A stretch of 64,000 nucleotides of DNA, from the NCBI RefSeq assembly GCF_932274485.2, contig NC_065882.2, positions 13,313,390-13,377,389 on the forward strand, read 5' to 3'. A model generated the notes under the pieces. It ran no database searches. It was not told where the DNA came from and saw only the letters and a list, made by a program, of their open reading frames with translations. This DNA comes from Patella vulgata (taxonomy: Eukaryota; Mollusca; Gastropoda; Patellidae). Below are positions 1 to 10,757 of the stretch, piece after piece (within the stretch, counting starts at the first letter, position 1; every line of letters begins with the position of its first letter). A program made the translations under genes and the position numbers.

Positions 1-11
1 GGGTTTGGTAC

Positions 12-259
12 AAGAGAGAAAGAAAAATGGGATTTAACGCCCACTCGACACAAACTAGGTCATTTAGGGACTAACACGTGGTTCAATTTTATTTCAATCA
101 TTCGCTTGCCCGTAGGGGTCTTTAGCAGTGGGAGGAAACCGGAGGACCCGGAGAAAACACACGAGGTTGGACAGGCGACCCTACTCCTTGTCACGTACAA
201 CCGGAGATTTGAAACCACGCCAGTTGACTCAATGACAGGCCTTATGATACAGCGCGTAC
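12..259 (-). mobile_element. SINE-A copy, nearly full, inverted
   Basis: Read on the minus strand this shows the SINE-A order: head around the CTGTATCATAAGG motif, the TTTTCTCCGGGTCCTCCGG core, the GCTAAAGACCCCTACGGGC block, the TTAGTCCCTAAATGACC block and a TC-rich tail at positions 12-27. The tRNA-like A box is missing at the right side, where the copy abuts a SINE-B piece. The open frame across it is only a translation of the SINE. Confidence 0.8.
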
Positions 260-322
260 GGGTTTGTTACGTGCACGCCAATGTGTACACAGGACCTCTG
301 AATGACTAGACACTGTAACTAT
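260..322 (-). mobile_element. SINE-B internal fragment
   Basis: The stretch TTACGTGCACGCCAATGTGT followed by an ACAGGACCTC block and TGAATGACTAGACACTG matches the middle of SINE-B on the minus strand. It directly abuts the head end of the SINE-A copy at 12-259, so the two are joined or nested pieces. Confidence 0.5.
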
Positions 323-671
323 AGATATACAATATCCAAGGTATAATTCCACTAATGTGACTCAGCCCTTTGTGAATTCCTGTGGAATGTCTCTTTTATG
401 GATCCATCAAGTTTGAATTGTTTTTATTAGCGAATAATTTATTTATAATGTTAGATTGAGTTACGGAACATTTTATTTGCATGCGATTGATTACCTACAC
501 AGATCTTCTTGATTGTTTACGCTTAATTATAATACGAACGAAGGAACTCTTGGAAAATGAATTTTTGATGATTCTGCAGAGAGATGAGTAATCATCGTTG
601 CTGTAATTGGCTCAAAAATACTCGTTAAATATTTTAAAGAGAGATCTAATTAGAAGTAGATTTTCAGAGAT
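323..671. other. No feature recognised
   Basis: AT-rich sequence with no convincing open frame, terminal repeats or similarity to other parts of the window. Confidence 0.6.
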
Positions 672-675
672 TTAA

Positions 676-869
676 AGGGGAAGACCAACGATTTTCAATA
701 AGGTTTCCATAAATAATAAATATATATTTAGAAATAATCCCTCCTATAACATATGCAAAAAATAATTTGTAAGCGAGAAATTAATTTTTATTAATACCGG
801 AAGTGACGTAGTTGGTTCGACACGCTCACTGGTCACTATAGTAAACATACAAATCGTTGGTCTTCCCCT
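676..869. mobile_element. TTAA-flanked MITE, family T1
   Basis: A 194 bp element with perfect 19 bp terminal inverted repeats AGGGGAAGACCAACGATTT. It is flanked on both sides by TTAA (672-675 and 870-873), the expected duplication of a TTAA-specific transposase. There is no coding capacity, so it is a non-autonomous DNA transposon. TTAA targeting is known for piggyBac-like enzymes, but the AGGGG ends differ from the usual CCC ends, so the superfamily is left open. Confidence 0.85.
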
Positions 870-930
870 TTAAGGATAAATTCTTTTGATGATTGGAAAT
901 GAAAGTTTGGTTCGTCACACAATGGTATAA

Positions 931-990
931 TATGAAATGGGGTTTAACATCCTACTGTTCTGCTCCGACTGGGCTAATTAAGACAGGATA
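931..990 (-). mobile_element. SINE-B 3' end fragment
   Basis: On the minus strand it carries the SINE-B end: the block around TTAGCCCAGT with GGAGCAGAACAGTAGG and the TTAAACCCCATTTC terminus. The rest of the element is absent. Confidence 0.7.
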
Positions 991-1186
991 GCAATATTTC
1001 ATTTTATTTGAAGAGCCTATTTTCAGTAAACATTGTTAGCTTTTAGGTATGATTATTCTGTTTAGAGAGGTTAAACTCTATTTTTTTTCCCTCTCACTAG
1101 AGGGAGTTGAATGATATAACATATCAACCAGTGCACAAGCAAATTATTGAAATATAACGTATGTTTGTCCCAAAATAGTGTTGGAA

Positions 1187-1531
1187 CAATCTGATTAAAA
1201 CACAAATCATATTTCGTTTCGTTTTTTTATAGTGCAAAATTTCGTTTTACTTGTCTTTACTACACTACGATCTGAAAGAGTTGTTATATAACCCACATTC
1301 TGGTTTATGTGAGGGATTAGCCAATGAAATGGTCTGTTGCAGCGAGTTCTTGGTGTGCAATGCACGGAACTGTAGGTATCCAACTAGAAACATCAACGTC
1401 ATAGGGTCAAAAGCCGCTCGTATAACCCCTGATGCGATCTTCCGCTATAACTTGTCAGATCTTCATATAGTCGAGACCATCGAAAGTATAAAAAACGAAA
1501 TGAAATATAGATCTGTGTTTTAATCAGATTG
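1187..1531. mobile_element. Mutator-like MITE, family E, copy 1
   Basis: A 345 bp element bounded by CAATCTGATTAAAAC and its reverse complement, with inverted repeats of roughly 40 bp that include a TTTCGTTTCGTTTT block. It is flanked by a perfect 10 bp direct repeat AGTGTTGGAA (1177-1186 and 1532-1541). Duplications of 9-10 bp are typical of Mutator-like elements, and no transposase is present. The two short open frames over it are chance. Confidence 0.85.
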
Positions 1532-1639
1532 AGTGTTGGAATATATATACACAATTTTATTGTACTTGATAATAATACAAGGATATTGATTGAAACAGGG
1601 TGCTTACCAGAGATTGTTGTCCCGGACCCGTACAACTGT

Positions 1640-2217
1640 GTAAGTTGTGTTATGTTTTCAGTCGTAAAATGCCACTAATGTATAGGTTCCCACTATCACG
1701 ATTCGTGCTGCAATTTAAATCGTGGTTTTAATGGTAGAGTAATCGTGGTGATTCTATCAGGTCTTATCATATATTGAGGTCATTCGTAGCAGTCATGTTA
1801 ATCTGCACGTACCAGATCGTGGACTTGATAGGGACAATCCTATTGCAACGCATCACACGACAGTGGGAACCTAGCATAAAGGATTGAACATAATTTCCAT
1901 CTTCCCCACTTTAAGAAACTTTTTCTAGGTAAGTTGTGTTATGTTTTCAGTCGTAAAATGCCACTAATGTATAGGTTCCCACTATCACGATTCGTGCTGC
2001 AATTTAAATCATGGTTTTAATGGTAGAGTAATCGTGGTGATTCTATCAGGTCTTATCATATATTGAGGTCATTCGTAGCAGTCATGTTAATCTGCACGTA
2101 CCAGATCGTGGACTTGATAGGGACAATCCTATTGCAACGCATCACACGACGGTGGGAACCTAGCATAAAGGATTGAACATAATTTCCATCTTCCCCACTT
2201 TAAGAAACTTTTTCTAG
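1640..2217. repeat. 289 bp tandem duplication with an internal inverted-repeat element
   Basis: Two nearly identical 289 bp units start at 1640 and 1929. Each contains a roughly 190 bp stretch bounded by the inverted 12-mer TAGGTTCCCACT and AGTGGGAACCTA (1683-1873 in unit 1, 1972-2162 in unit 2; the second right end has one change). The inner element looks like a MITE that was copied with its flanks when the unit duplicated. Confidence 0.85.
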
Positions 2218-2500
2218 GTAAGTAAATCAATAACTACATGTAGTTTGATTTTAGATAATTGTCAAAACACAATTAATGCAAGCAATGATAGAAAATGAAA
2301 ATTAATAATTGCATGTATAAGACAATTTCCATCTTCACCACTTTAAGAAACATTTTCTAGGTAAATAAATCAATAACTACATTTAATTTGATTTTAGATA
2401 ATTTGTCAAAACACAATTAATGCAAGCTATGATAAAAAAATAAGAAATGAGAATTAATAAACGCATGTATAAGAAAATAAATAAAATGATATAATACAAG
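2218..2500. repeat. 143 bp tandem duplication
   Basis: Two diverged units begin at 2218 (GTAAGTAAATCAATAAC) and 2361 (GTAAATAAATCAATAAC) and run through a shared ACACAATTAATGCAAGC block. The unit includes the last part of the preceding 289 bp unit (CACTTTAAGAAAC...TTTTCTAG), so the region grew in at least two steps. Confidence 0.75.
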
Positions 2501-2856
2501 AGCATAGAAGATTAATCGCCCTTTTATTATAAATCAATATTCGGAATTTAATTCTCGGCCATTTAGATACAGACACGATTGATCTACGTGGTTTATAAGT
2601 CCTAGAATAATGTAAAGAAACGGCCAATAACATTAAAAGAATGAACTTTGACCTGTGAAGTATGTCTAGTAGCTGGGTATTTTTGACAAGTTTGTATTGA
2701 TTGGATCGCTTCTGATTACTTCCTTGGTAAAATATCATATATTTCATCATCTTGAGAAGTTGATGGAGGCTTTTATCCGATTTCACTGACGATCTTTCAG
2801 CTTCTGATATATAAGATCAAATAGTTTCATTTAAAGGATATCTTGAATCAAAGATG
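2501..2856. other. No feature recognised
   Basis: A minus-strand open frame of 110 codons lies here, but it has biased AT-driven composition, no recognisable motif and no supporting splice context. It is not annotated as a gene. Confidence 0.5.
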
Positions 2857-3081
2857 GGTCGTAACACTTCTTTTTACCTTGGGAATTACACACTGAACTG
2901 ACCATTTTTTTGTTGAGAGAGAGAGAGCGCGGTCATAACCCTTCTTTTTTCCTTGGGAATTACACACAAAACTGACCATATTTTTTGTTGAGAGAGAGAG
3001 AGAGAGAGGTCATAACCCTTCTTTTTTCCTTGGGAATTACACACAAAACTGACCATATTTTTTGAGAGAGAAAGAGAGAGG
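2857..3081. repeat. About 75 bp tandem repeat, three units
   Basis: Units start near 2857, 2931 and 3008. Each contains GGGAATTACACAC, CTGACCATATTTTTT and a (GA)n run. The GA run of the last unit merges into the GA-rich end of the inverted SINE-A at 3071-3255, suggesting that the array arose from a SINE tail junction. Confidence 0.8.
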
Positions 3082-3255
3082 GATGGGATTTAATGTCCAT
3101 GACACAAACTAGGTGTGATTTCTTGACTAACCTATGGTCCAATTTTATTTCAAGAATTCACTTTCACATAGGGGTCTTTAGCAGTCAGAGGAAACCAGAG
3201 GTCATTAGGCATCTTGTTCTGTAAATCATGACACCACCCTACTCCCTGTCATCAT
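3071..3255 (-). mobile_element. SINE-A copy, 3' half, degraded
   Basis: On the minus strand it has the TTAAATCCCATC-type end, the CACAAACTAGGT block, TTTAGCAGTCAGAGGAAACC (core) and a remnant of the ACCCTACTCCCTGTCAT block. The tRNA-like head is gone. Confidence 0.65.
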
Positions 3256-4185
3256 GTTATACAATTATTAATCATCATTAGGCCACGAATAATTAATTGT
3301 TTGTTTCTCATGACCTGAAATATACATGCTACATGAGGTAATTATTAATTATTGAGATGGAATTTAAACATTTTTGAGTTTAATTCTGTTTCAGCAATAA
3401 CTAATGTCGGTTACTTGTCATTGAAAACCCAATGGTAACTGGCATTTGAGATTTATACACGTTTGATAAATTTTTATAGATTAAAAATATCTGTTGCACA
3501 GTAGTCTGGCATTGGAAGACTTGATCATAAAAATAAGTCCAAATTATTAGTGATAGCCTCTAAGTTAATCATTCGTTAATTCATTTCATCTTTCCCTCCT
3601 TTGACAGATTACGAAATGACCTGTTCCAATCAGGTTGATGATTTGTTCTGACATAAATATTTAAAAGCTTCCCTTTTGGATTTTTAAATACAAAATGAGT
3701 TAGATATTTTAATATTTCAGTCCAAAGAATTTATTACACACCTGTTCGTATCTCTAGCGATGAAGGAAGATAGTACCAATAAAGTGTACATTAATTGTCT
3801 GCAACTTTAACCCCATCGGCACGGGATCGTGATAACATAGATACTTTTATTATTTTGTCTGTCTTCCTCAACCTATTTAATAGTATCTTTGTGTCCATTT
3901 GAGACTGTGTTTATTGAGTGTCGTGGTTAAGAAAATGCTGTGAAGCAATGTCAATCATACAGTAACTCATGATCAAGACTATCTCATGGCGATAGTTTTG
4001 GGACTGTTGGTCACAGAGTGCTAGTCACGTAAATAATTTAAAATATTTTAGCAGGAATATAAAGATATTTATATATTTCTGTGGATTTTATTACAAATGA
4101 CAAGTTCCTTATGAAGTATGTATGTGGTGTTCGGTGAAAGAAAACAGTATTGTACCTACCATTCCTTGGTTTGAATGACAGATAT
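3256..4185. other. No feature recognised
   Basis: About 930 bp of AT-rich sequence. No terminal repeats, no similarity to the families in the window and no convincing reading frame were seen. Confidence 0.6.
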
Positions 4186-4412
4186 GATACGCGCGCTGTA
4201 TCATACAGTCTGTCATTGAGTCAACTGGCGGGGTTTCGATTCCCCGGTTGTAAGTGACAAGGGGTAGGGTCGCCTGTCCAACCTCGTGGGTTTTCTCTGG
4301 GTCCTCCGGTTTCCTCCCACTGCTAAAGACCCCTACAAGCAAGCAAATGATTGAAATAAAATTGAACCATGTGTTAGTCCCAAAATGACCTAGTTTGTGT
4401 CGAGTGGACTTT
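4186..4412 (+). mobile_element. SINE-A copy, head and tail trimmed
   Basis: Starts at the GCGCGCTGTATCATA part of the head, keeps the B box (GGTTTCGATTCCCC), the core and the TTAGTCCCAAAATGACC block, and stops at GTCGAGTGGAC without the TTAAACCCC terminus. Confidence 0.8.
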
Positions 4413-5489
4413 CACATTCCAGCCTACTTTACTTTGCTTATCACCTACAGTGTCATGTTTATCAATAAATAGTGAATTTTAATTCGTCAATTCATTGTTC
4501 ATATTTGAAAGCAAACAAAGATAGTTTTACAGTTTTACAGGATAAATTTGTGACCTCAATAAATTTTACCAAATAATTATTGAAGTCGTATTACGGTTGA
4601 AAACGGACATGAGAAACCAGCAATAAAGTAACAACGGCCTTTTGATCATTACCCCACTCTGCCATATTAAAAAGTTGTCCTAGTCATCCTATGTACTGGG
4701 TTCCAGCTTTGGATGCGTTTGGCGCATATTGTGGCTCTAATTTAGCCTAACATGATAAATAGGTTTGGGAGGGGAGGGGGGATGGATTTTAATTATTGCT
4801 GATTTATAAAGCTCATTTTGATTAACGTTTTTATAATATTTTTTTTACAGTCATTTATTTGTTTTATTGTTAATAAATGACATTTTACACGATATCAAGA
4901 TGTTTTAGTTGATTTCTGGATTCTAGGCACACAAATAACTGGTGTGCCGGGGTATTAATCATGTATATACTTTATATTAATTGTAATGACATATATGAGC
5001 GAGAACTTTATTCATAGCTGATGTAACGCTGAGTTGTTGACTCAAGACAGAATACCCTACGTCTGATACGTATTCTGACTAATGTTGATTAATATCTCAC
5101 CCCGCAATAGAATTTGATCTCAATCATTTTCTTTACAAATTCTTTTCTCTATTCTGACAATATTCATAATATCAGCCATTTTACTTATGCAGTGAATTTA
5201 TAGGAAACTATCTTGTGAGAGATCTGACCTTTAGAAATAGAATTAATGTCAAAAACTCTTTTTTAAAACCATTCATAATGCGTTGTATTCTAGCTTCCCA
5301 CTTTCTTTTAGAAGATGAAAAGCCTAATAAAAGATAATATTAAAGATATTTTAAGTATATAAAGAACATTCGTTGAGTGTTCAACATTATCACATTCAAT
5401 TCAATTTCTGTGACTAATTTAATTTGAATTCTGACATTGTTTAATGACATTTTATCCCCTATAATGTCACTAAGCTTGAGTAATCTTAG
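4413..5489. other. No feature recognised
   Basis: AT-rich, apart from a short G-run near 4765. No gene or repeat structure is visible. Confidence 0.55.
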
Positions 5490-5586
5490 GTAATTATCAT
5501 TCTAAAGGGTGTGATTTCACAGATTACCTTCCACGCCTAAGGGTAAACTCTTATTACTCTCTCCTGGCGATGCCTTTGAATTGTGA

Positions 5587-5866
5587 GGGGTTGGATAGCC
5601 GAATGGTTAGCACGTGCGCGCTGTATCATAAGGTCTGTCATTGAGTCAACTGGCGTGGTTTCAATTCGCCGGTTGTATGTGACAAGGAGTAGGGTGATCT
5701 GTCCAACCTCGTGGATTTTCTCTGGGTCCTCTGGTTTCCTCCCACAGCTAAAGACCCCTACGGGCAAGCGAATTATTGAAATAAAATTGAACCATGTGTT
5801 AGTCCCTAAATGACCTAGTTTGTGTCGAGTGGACGTTAAAACCCATTTCTCTCTCTATTTCTCTCT
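5587..5866 (+). mobile_element. SINE-A, full length
   Basis: A complete copy: GGGGTTGGATAGCCGAATGG (A box region), B box GGTTTCAATTCGCC, core, GCTAAAGACCCCTACGGGC, TTAGTCCCTAAATGACC, GGACGTTAAAACCCATTTC and a (TC)n tail. It is flanked by an imperfect direct repeat TTTGAATTGTGAGG (from 5575) and TTTGAAATGTAGG (5867-5879), a plausible target-site duplication. Open frames on both strands here are translations of the SINE. Confidence 0.88.
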
Positions 5867-5989
5867 TTTGAAATGTAGGTAGCTACAACAGTAAAATTAG
5901 AAAAAAAATTTTGGACATTTTCATTCTAAAGTGTCTGATTCCACAGGATTGCATAGGCAGATTATCCCCATTCCTCATCCCCCATACCC

Positions 5990-6310
5990 CTTACCCCTTC
6001 TTCAAGGATAAACTCTGATCATTCTCTTATGGTGATATTACGTCTCATCTAGGTATCTCCGATATATCAAGTCAGAAAAAAAATTGTGTTCTTCAGTTGA
6101 AGTTTAAAGTCTTTTGGTGGTTGCTTTTTTCAGTTTGCTGCATCTACGAAGTGGAATGAACTACCTTTAAACCCTGCTCACTCCTTCCTTGTGATATTTT
6201 ATGTCTTATGATAAATGTAATCAGAAAAAATATATTTTGTTCTTCGGTTGAAATTGAAGTCTATCGGTGTTTGCTTTTTCCAATCCGCTGCATCAACGTA
6301 AGACCAATGT
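5990..6310. repeat. Diverged 160 bp tandem duplication
   Basis: Two units (about 6018-6162 and 6179-6302) share the order TGTGATATT-like start, AATCAGAAAAAA, TTGTTCTTC.GTTGAA, GTTTGCTTTTT and GCTGCATC.ACG. The start of the block also resembles 5490-5580, so SINE-A at 5587 was inserted into an older repeat. Confidence 0.6.
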
Positions 6311-6463
6311 TCAATCATTTTGGGTAGCTGTGATCAATGTAGAATAAACAACCTTCAAACCTCCACAAGCATCCAACACTCATGAAAAACTTTTCTGTTT
6401 GATTTATATTTTTTTAGACAATAGTGTCTTCTATGCACCTATGAGCACATTTTGTGGATGTAA

Positions 6464-6760
6464 CACATTATAAATGGGCATATTATTAATCGTCAGAGGG
6501 CTGGGAGAGGTCAAATATTTCAGATTGCAGCAATGTATTTTCGCCCATTCTCCTCTTTGTGTTGGACATTGTATATAGACATATTATTAATGTGAGGTCC
6601 GAGAGTGGTCAGGTATTTCAGACTATGGTGATGAAATTTTCGCTACATTCTCCACTTTGTGTTGGATTTAGTGCTTTATAAATGAACATATTATTAATCC
6701 AGAGGTCCGTGAGAGATCAGATATTTTCAGATTTCAGCTTTGTATTTTTCGTCAGACGGG
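6464..6760. repeat. Diverged tandem repeat, about 100-110 bp, three units
   Basis: CATATTATTAAT recurs at 6479, 6590 and 6687. Each is followed by a GAGGTCCG-GAGAG-GTCAG block and, in the first two units, by a TTCTCC.CTTTGTGTTGGA block. The 120-codon frame starting in the last unit has no recognisable protein features. Confidence 0.7.
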
Positions 6761-7296
6761 CCTTAAAAATATCTGTTTCGCCTAACCTGTACGACCAGCT
6801 TAAACAATTTTATTTTGTTTGTCAATTTGAAATATATCATGATTTTTCTTTCCCTTTACTATGGATATGGTTTGATTCACTATTGAAACTGGTTAATCAA
6901 GACGAAAGCTTCATAAGTGTCAACTCTCAACAAAATGGTTGCAGAAGAAAGCATGACCATTCCCATGAAATGATTCTACCTCAATGCCTGTGGAGCGTCG
7001 TTTTTACAATGACAATGATATTTTCAATATCCATTTTCAAGTAAAATGAAGGCACAACCTGCACAATCGTTAAAAATGTGTTGAAGGAAAATTTGCACTT
7101 CAATTTCATGGCAAATTCACTAAAAATCCCAATGTCATCGGTACCTATTGATTAGTGTGCCCACAAGTAAAGAAGACAAATGTTTCCACTCAGAAAAAAA
7201 CTGACCTTTAGCTCTTCGTATTTGACTTTTTAAAAAAAAAAACCTACCTACCCGTCTCCTTGATTGTGGGTTGTGTTTGGTGAAACAAAGTTATTT
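6761..7296. other. No feature recognised
   Basis: AT-rich. A 120-codon plus-strand frame (6682-7044) starts inside a tandem repeat unit, is Phe/Ile-rich by composition and shows no domain. Confidence 0.5.
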
Positions 7297-7640
7297 TTAA
7301 GATCAGCCTCACATTCTCCTCTTTCCGCTTCACATAAATGAAAATAAAGTATTTTCAAATATAAAATGACTAAATCAAAATGTTGACAAGACGTTCAATT
7401 TTATTCTTTTCCTTTCGATATAATCACTTTAATTTCAGACAACTTTCCCATGAAACATCTGAATAATTTTAAGATCAGCCTCACAATCTCCTCTTTGCGT
7501 TGCACATAAATGAAAATAAAGTATTTTCAAATATAGAATGACTAAATCAAAATGTCGACAAGACGTTCAATTTTATTCTTTTCCTTTCGATACAATCACT
7601 TTAATTTCAGACAACTTTCCCATGAAACATCTGAATAATT
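7297..7640. repeat. 172 bp tandem duplication
   Basis: TTTTAAGATCAGCCTCACA starts units at about 7297 and 7469. The units are nearly identical through ACAAGACGTTCAATTTTATT and CATGAAACATCTGAATAATT. Confidence 0.85.
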
Positions 7641-7963
7641 TTTCTTACATCAAGATAAAATGTAAGAGGAAAAAAAATATGCTCTTTCAGGTTAACATTT
7701 AGCTATATTTTTGTAACGGAAATTATTCTGTCAAAGAATTGAGACGTGAATGAATAGGACGATGAGATCACCGTGCTTGGAGTTTATGGTTAAATGACTT
7801 CAGACTTGTCATTTCCTTTAACTTTTTTTTTTTTTTTCAAAACATGTAATGGAAGATGTTTTACTTATACGACGTATTTCTTTACAATGTTCAGATTATC
7901 ACTCCAGTTGGCAATAATGGTAGCCATGTATAGAAATATGCATTCCTTCACAGCAGAACAAGA

Positions 7964-8076
7964 AAATGAAATGAAATGGGGTTTAATTAGCATCCTACTT
8001 TTCTGTGTCAACCAGGCTAATGAAGACGGGCATACGCTATGCAGTGTGCTGTGAGACAAATTTTCCCCAGGCAGCA
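7964..8076 (-). mobile_element. SINE-B 3' fragment, unit 1
   Basis: On the minus strand it carries the AATTTGTCTCACAGCACACTG, CCCGTCTTCATTAGCC and TTAAACCCCATTTCATTTC blocks of SINE-B (third block altered to AATTAAACCCC). The same fragment recurs in unit 2. Confidence 0.75.
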
Positions 8077-8117
8077 TTCTGATTAAAATACCGGTCTATG
8101 TTTCGTTTCGTTTTGGT
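8076..8117 (+). mobile_element. Family E MITE left end, fragment
   Basis: ATTCTGATTAAAATAC and the TTTCGTTTCGTTTT block match the terminal repeat of the Mutator-like family E. The rest of the element is replaced by the GTCCCC hairpin of the next feature. It recurs near 9070-9111. Confidence 0.65.
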
Positions 8118-8122
8118 TTTTT

Positions 8123-10080
8123 GTCCCCCGCCTTTCGAAGAAAGCAGGGGACTATTAAAATGGGTTCGTCCGTCCGTCTGTCTGTCTGTCCGTCTGTCTG
8201 TCCGTCACACTTTTTGGGACACAATAACTCTCTTTCTAATTGAGCTAGAATGTTCAAACTTGGTGTATGTGTTTATTAGGTCAATGCCTTGATGGAGTTC
8301 GAAGATGAGCATTTTCCCGCTTAGGGTAAGCAGAGATAAGCAATTTGATTGGTTGATGCTTTGGGACACGATAACTCTCTTCCTAATTGGGCTAGAATGT
8401 TCAAACTTGGTGTATGTGATGATTAGGTCAATGCCTTGATGGAGTTCGAAGATGAGCATTTTCGGCTTAGGGTAAGCAGAGATAAGCAATTTGATTGGTT
8501 GATGCTTTGGGACACGATAACTTTTAATTGAGCTAGAATGTTCAAACTTGGTGTATGTGTTTATTAGGTCAATGCCTTGATGGAGTTCGAAGATGAGCAT
8601 TTTCCGCTTAGGGTAAGCAGAGATAAGCAATTTGATTGGTTGATACTTTGGGGCACTAAAACGTAAGAGGGAAAAAAATATGCTCTTTCAGGTTAACATT
8701 TAGCTATATTTTTGTAAAGGAAATTATTCTGTCAAAGAATTGAGACGTGAATGAATAGGACGATGAGATCACCGTGCTTGGAGTTTATGGTTAAATGACT
8801 TCAGACTTGTCATTTCCTTTAACTTTCTTTTTTTTTTAAAACATGTAATGGAAGATGTTTTACTTACAGACGTATTTCTTTACAATGTTCAGATTATCAC
8901 TCCAGTTGGCAATAATGGTAGCCATGTATAGAAATATGCATTCCTTCACAGCAGAACAAGAAAATGAAATGAAATGGGGTTTAATTAGCATCCTACTTTT
9001 CTGTGTCAACCAGGCTAATGAAGACGGGCATACGCTATGCAGTGTGCTGTGAGACAAATTTTCCCCAGGCAGCATTCTGATTAAAATACCGGTCTATGTT
9101 TCGTTTCGTTTTGGTTTTTTGTCCCCCGCCTTTCGAAGAAAGCAGGGGACTATTAAAATGGGTTCGTCCGTCCGTCTGTCTGTCCGTCTGTCTGTCCGTC
9201 ACACTTTTTGGGACACAATAACTCTCTTTCTAATTGAGCTAGAATGTTCAAACTTGGTGTATGTGTTTATTAGGTCAATGCCTTGATGGAGTTCGAAGAT
9301 GAGCATTTTCCCGCTTAGGGTAAGCAGAGATAAGCAATTTGATTGGTTGATGCTTTGGGACACGATAACTCTCTTCCTAATTGGGCTAGAATGTTCAAAC
9401 TTGGTGTATGTGATGATTAGGTCAATGCCTTGATGGAGTTCGAAGATGAGCATTTTCGGCTTAGGGTAAGCAGAGATAAGCAATTTGATTGGTTGATGCT
9501 TTGGGACACGATAACTTTTAATTGAGCTAGAATGTTCAAACTTGGTGTATGTGTTTATTAGGTCAATGCCTTGATGGAGTTCGAAGATGAGCATTTTCCG
9601 CTTAGGGTAAGCAGAGATAAGCAATTTGATTGGTTGATACTTTGGGGCACTATAACTCTCTTCCTAATTGAGCTAGAATGTTCAAACTTGGTGTATGTGT
9701 TGATTAGGTCAATGCCTTGATGGAGTTCGAAGATGAGCATTTTCCGCTTAGGGTAAGCAGAGATAAGCAATTTGATTGGTTGATGCTTTGGGACACGATA
9801 ACTTTAGTTCTAATTAAGTGAGATTGATGAAACTTGGTGTATAGTTTCATTACAGTAATACCTTGACTAAGTTTGATAATGAGCATTTTCTGCTCAGGGT
9901 AAGCAGAGCGATACGCAATTTGATTGGTCGAGACTTTGGAAAACAATAACTCTCCTACTTTGATTGTTAGACTATAAGTAAAGATATACTGTTTGATTGT
10001 TCAATACTTTGTAAAAGATAATTTGTGATAAATTTATATGTGTCCTCTAATTATTTTCCTATTTCGGCGGGGGACATCAG
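8123..10080. repeat. GTCCCC-bounded element with 146 bp satellite units
   Basis: Starts with a hairpin (GTCCCC...CTTTCGAAGAAAG...GGGGAC, 8123-8152), continues with a GTCCGTCTGTCTGTC-type run and then repeats of about 146 bp starting with GGGACACRATAAC at 8216, 8363 and 8509 and again from about 9207 to 9790. The last unit fades near 9990, and the region ends at a GCGGGGGAC block near 10067-10075 that mirrors the first hairpin arm. The minus-strand frames over it translate the satellite. Similar GTCCGTCC-headed repeats are common in molluscs, from general knowledge; the transposon class is unknown. Confidence 0.7.
8958..9070 (-). mobile_element. SINE-B 3' fragment, unit 2
   Basis: Duplicate of the fragment at 7964-8076, carried along by the 1.0 kb duplication. 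Confidence 0.75.
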
Positions 10081-10100
10081 CCTCACTGTTGGCTTGTTGT

Positions 10101-10256
10101 ACTTTCAATGGCCTACACTACATGAAGATCTGACCGGTTGTAGTGGAAGGTTGCATCAGAGGTTATACGAGCAGCTTTTGATGTTTCTAGTGGGTTACCC
10201 ACAGTTCAGTGCACCTCACGCCAAAAACTCTTTGTAACAGACAGTTTCATTGGCTA
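10101..10256 (-). mobile_element. Family E MITE, internal fragment
   Basis: Matches the inner part of the Mutator-like family on the minus strand (ACTTTCAATGGCCTACACTA, ATGAAGATCTGACCGG, GTGGGTTACCCACAGTTC). Both terminal repeats are absent. Confidence 0.6.
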
Positions 10257-10260
10257 ATCC

Positions 10261-10368
10261 CGTCGCGCAAACGAATTATTAAAATATAATTAAACCATGT
10301 GTTAGTTTCGAAATGATCTGGTTTGTTTTGAGTGGACGTTAAACCCCATTTCTCTCTCTCTCTCCCAG
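10261..10368 (+). mobile_element. SINE-A 3' end fragment
   Basis: Shows GCGCAAACGAATTATT, TGTGTTAGTTTCGAAATGA, GGACGTTAAACCCCATTTC and (TC)n. No core or head is present. Confidence 0.75.
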
Positions 10369-10555
10369 CCATATATAGAACAGGGTACTCCTTCACCACA
10401 GTACAACAAAAATAGGACTGGATATAAAGATATTAGTTGTATTTGACAAAAGTTCCAAATATCATTTTTACTTCGTTGCCAGACAGGTTTTATAAATTGG
10501 TGCCTTGAAAATGACATGCACAAAGGGATTTATGAATTTTGCAACCAGTTTGCTC

Positions 10556-10640
10556 ACGGGTCCTTGTTTTTTTGTCCTATCCAAAGGACTAGACAAGGTT
10601 TACTTGTCAGCCACGCAGGTGCCATCCTTGAACAAAAGAC
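10556..10640 (-). mobile_element. SINE-B internal fragment, degraded
   Basis: ACGGGTCCTTG, TTTGTCCTATCCAAAGGACTA and the following CTTGTCAG block match the SINE-B middle on the minus strand. Confidence 0.4.
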
Positions 10641-10757
10641 AAGACCAAACTGACAGTAGACTTGATGAAGAGCTTGGCACGAAAAGGTATCCAATTGTTC
10701 GTACAAGACAATAAAATCATTGGTAGCACCTGACTTTAGGAAATCCAATTCTGTAAT

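Larger units (their letters stand above)
7662..9653. repeat. 1.0 kb segmental tandem duplication
   Basis: Unit 1 (7662-8662) and unit 2 (8663-9653) are nearly identical, beginning at GTAAGAGGAAAAAAA and ending at CTTTGGGGCACTA. Each carries the same unique AT-rich stretch, a SINE-B 3' fragment (minus), the left end of a family E MITE and three units of the 146 bp satellite. The breakpoint lies inside the satellite, which suggests unequal exchange. Paired open frames here are duplicated non-coding translations. Confidence 0.9.

Noticed and set aside
106-309. A recurring peptide with VGVFSSGRKPEDPEKTHEVGQ (also at 4109-4342, 5537-5767, 28761-28970, 30234-30449, 32024-32335)
   Set aside because: It is the minus-strand translation of the SINE-A core; it appears wherever a SINE-A copy lies and has no independent support as a protein.
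5587-5660. Possible tRNA gene (A and B box at several SINE heads, for example 5587, 28071, 45450)
   Set aside because: No complete cloverleaf or acceptor stem; the boxes always lead into SINE bodies.
6682-7044. 120-codon open frame
   Set aside because: Starts in a tandem repeat unit, AT-driven Phe/Ile content, no domain.
8205-9946. Minus-strand repeat protein with ISAYPKRKMLIFELHQGIDL units
   Set aside because: The units equal the 146 bp satellite, and the frame shifts between units; a translation artefact.
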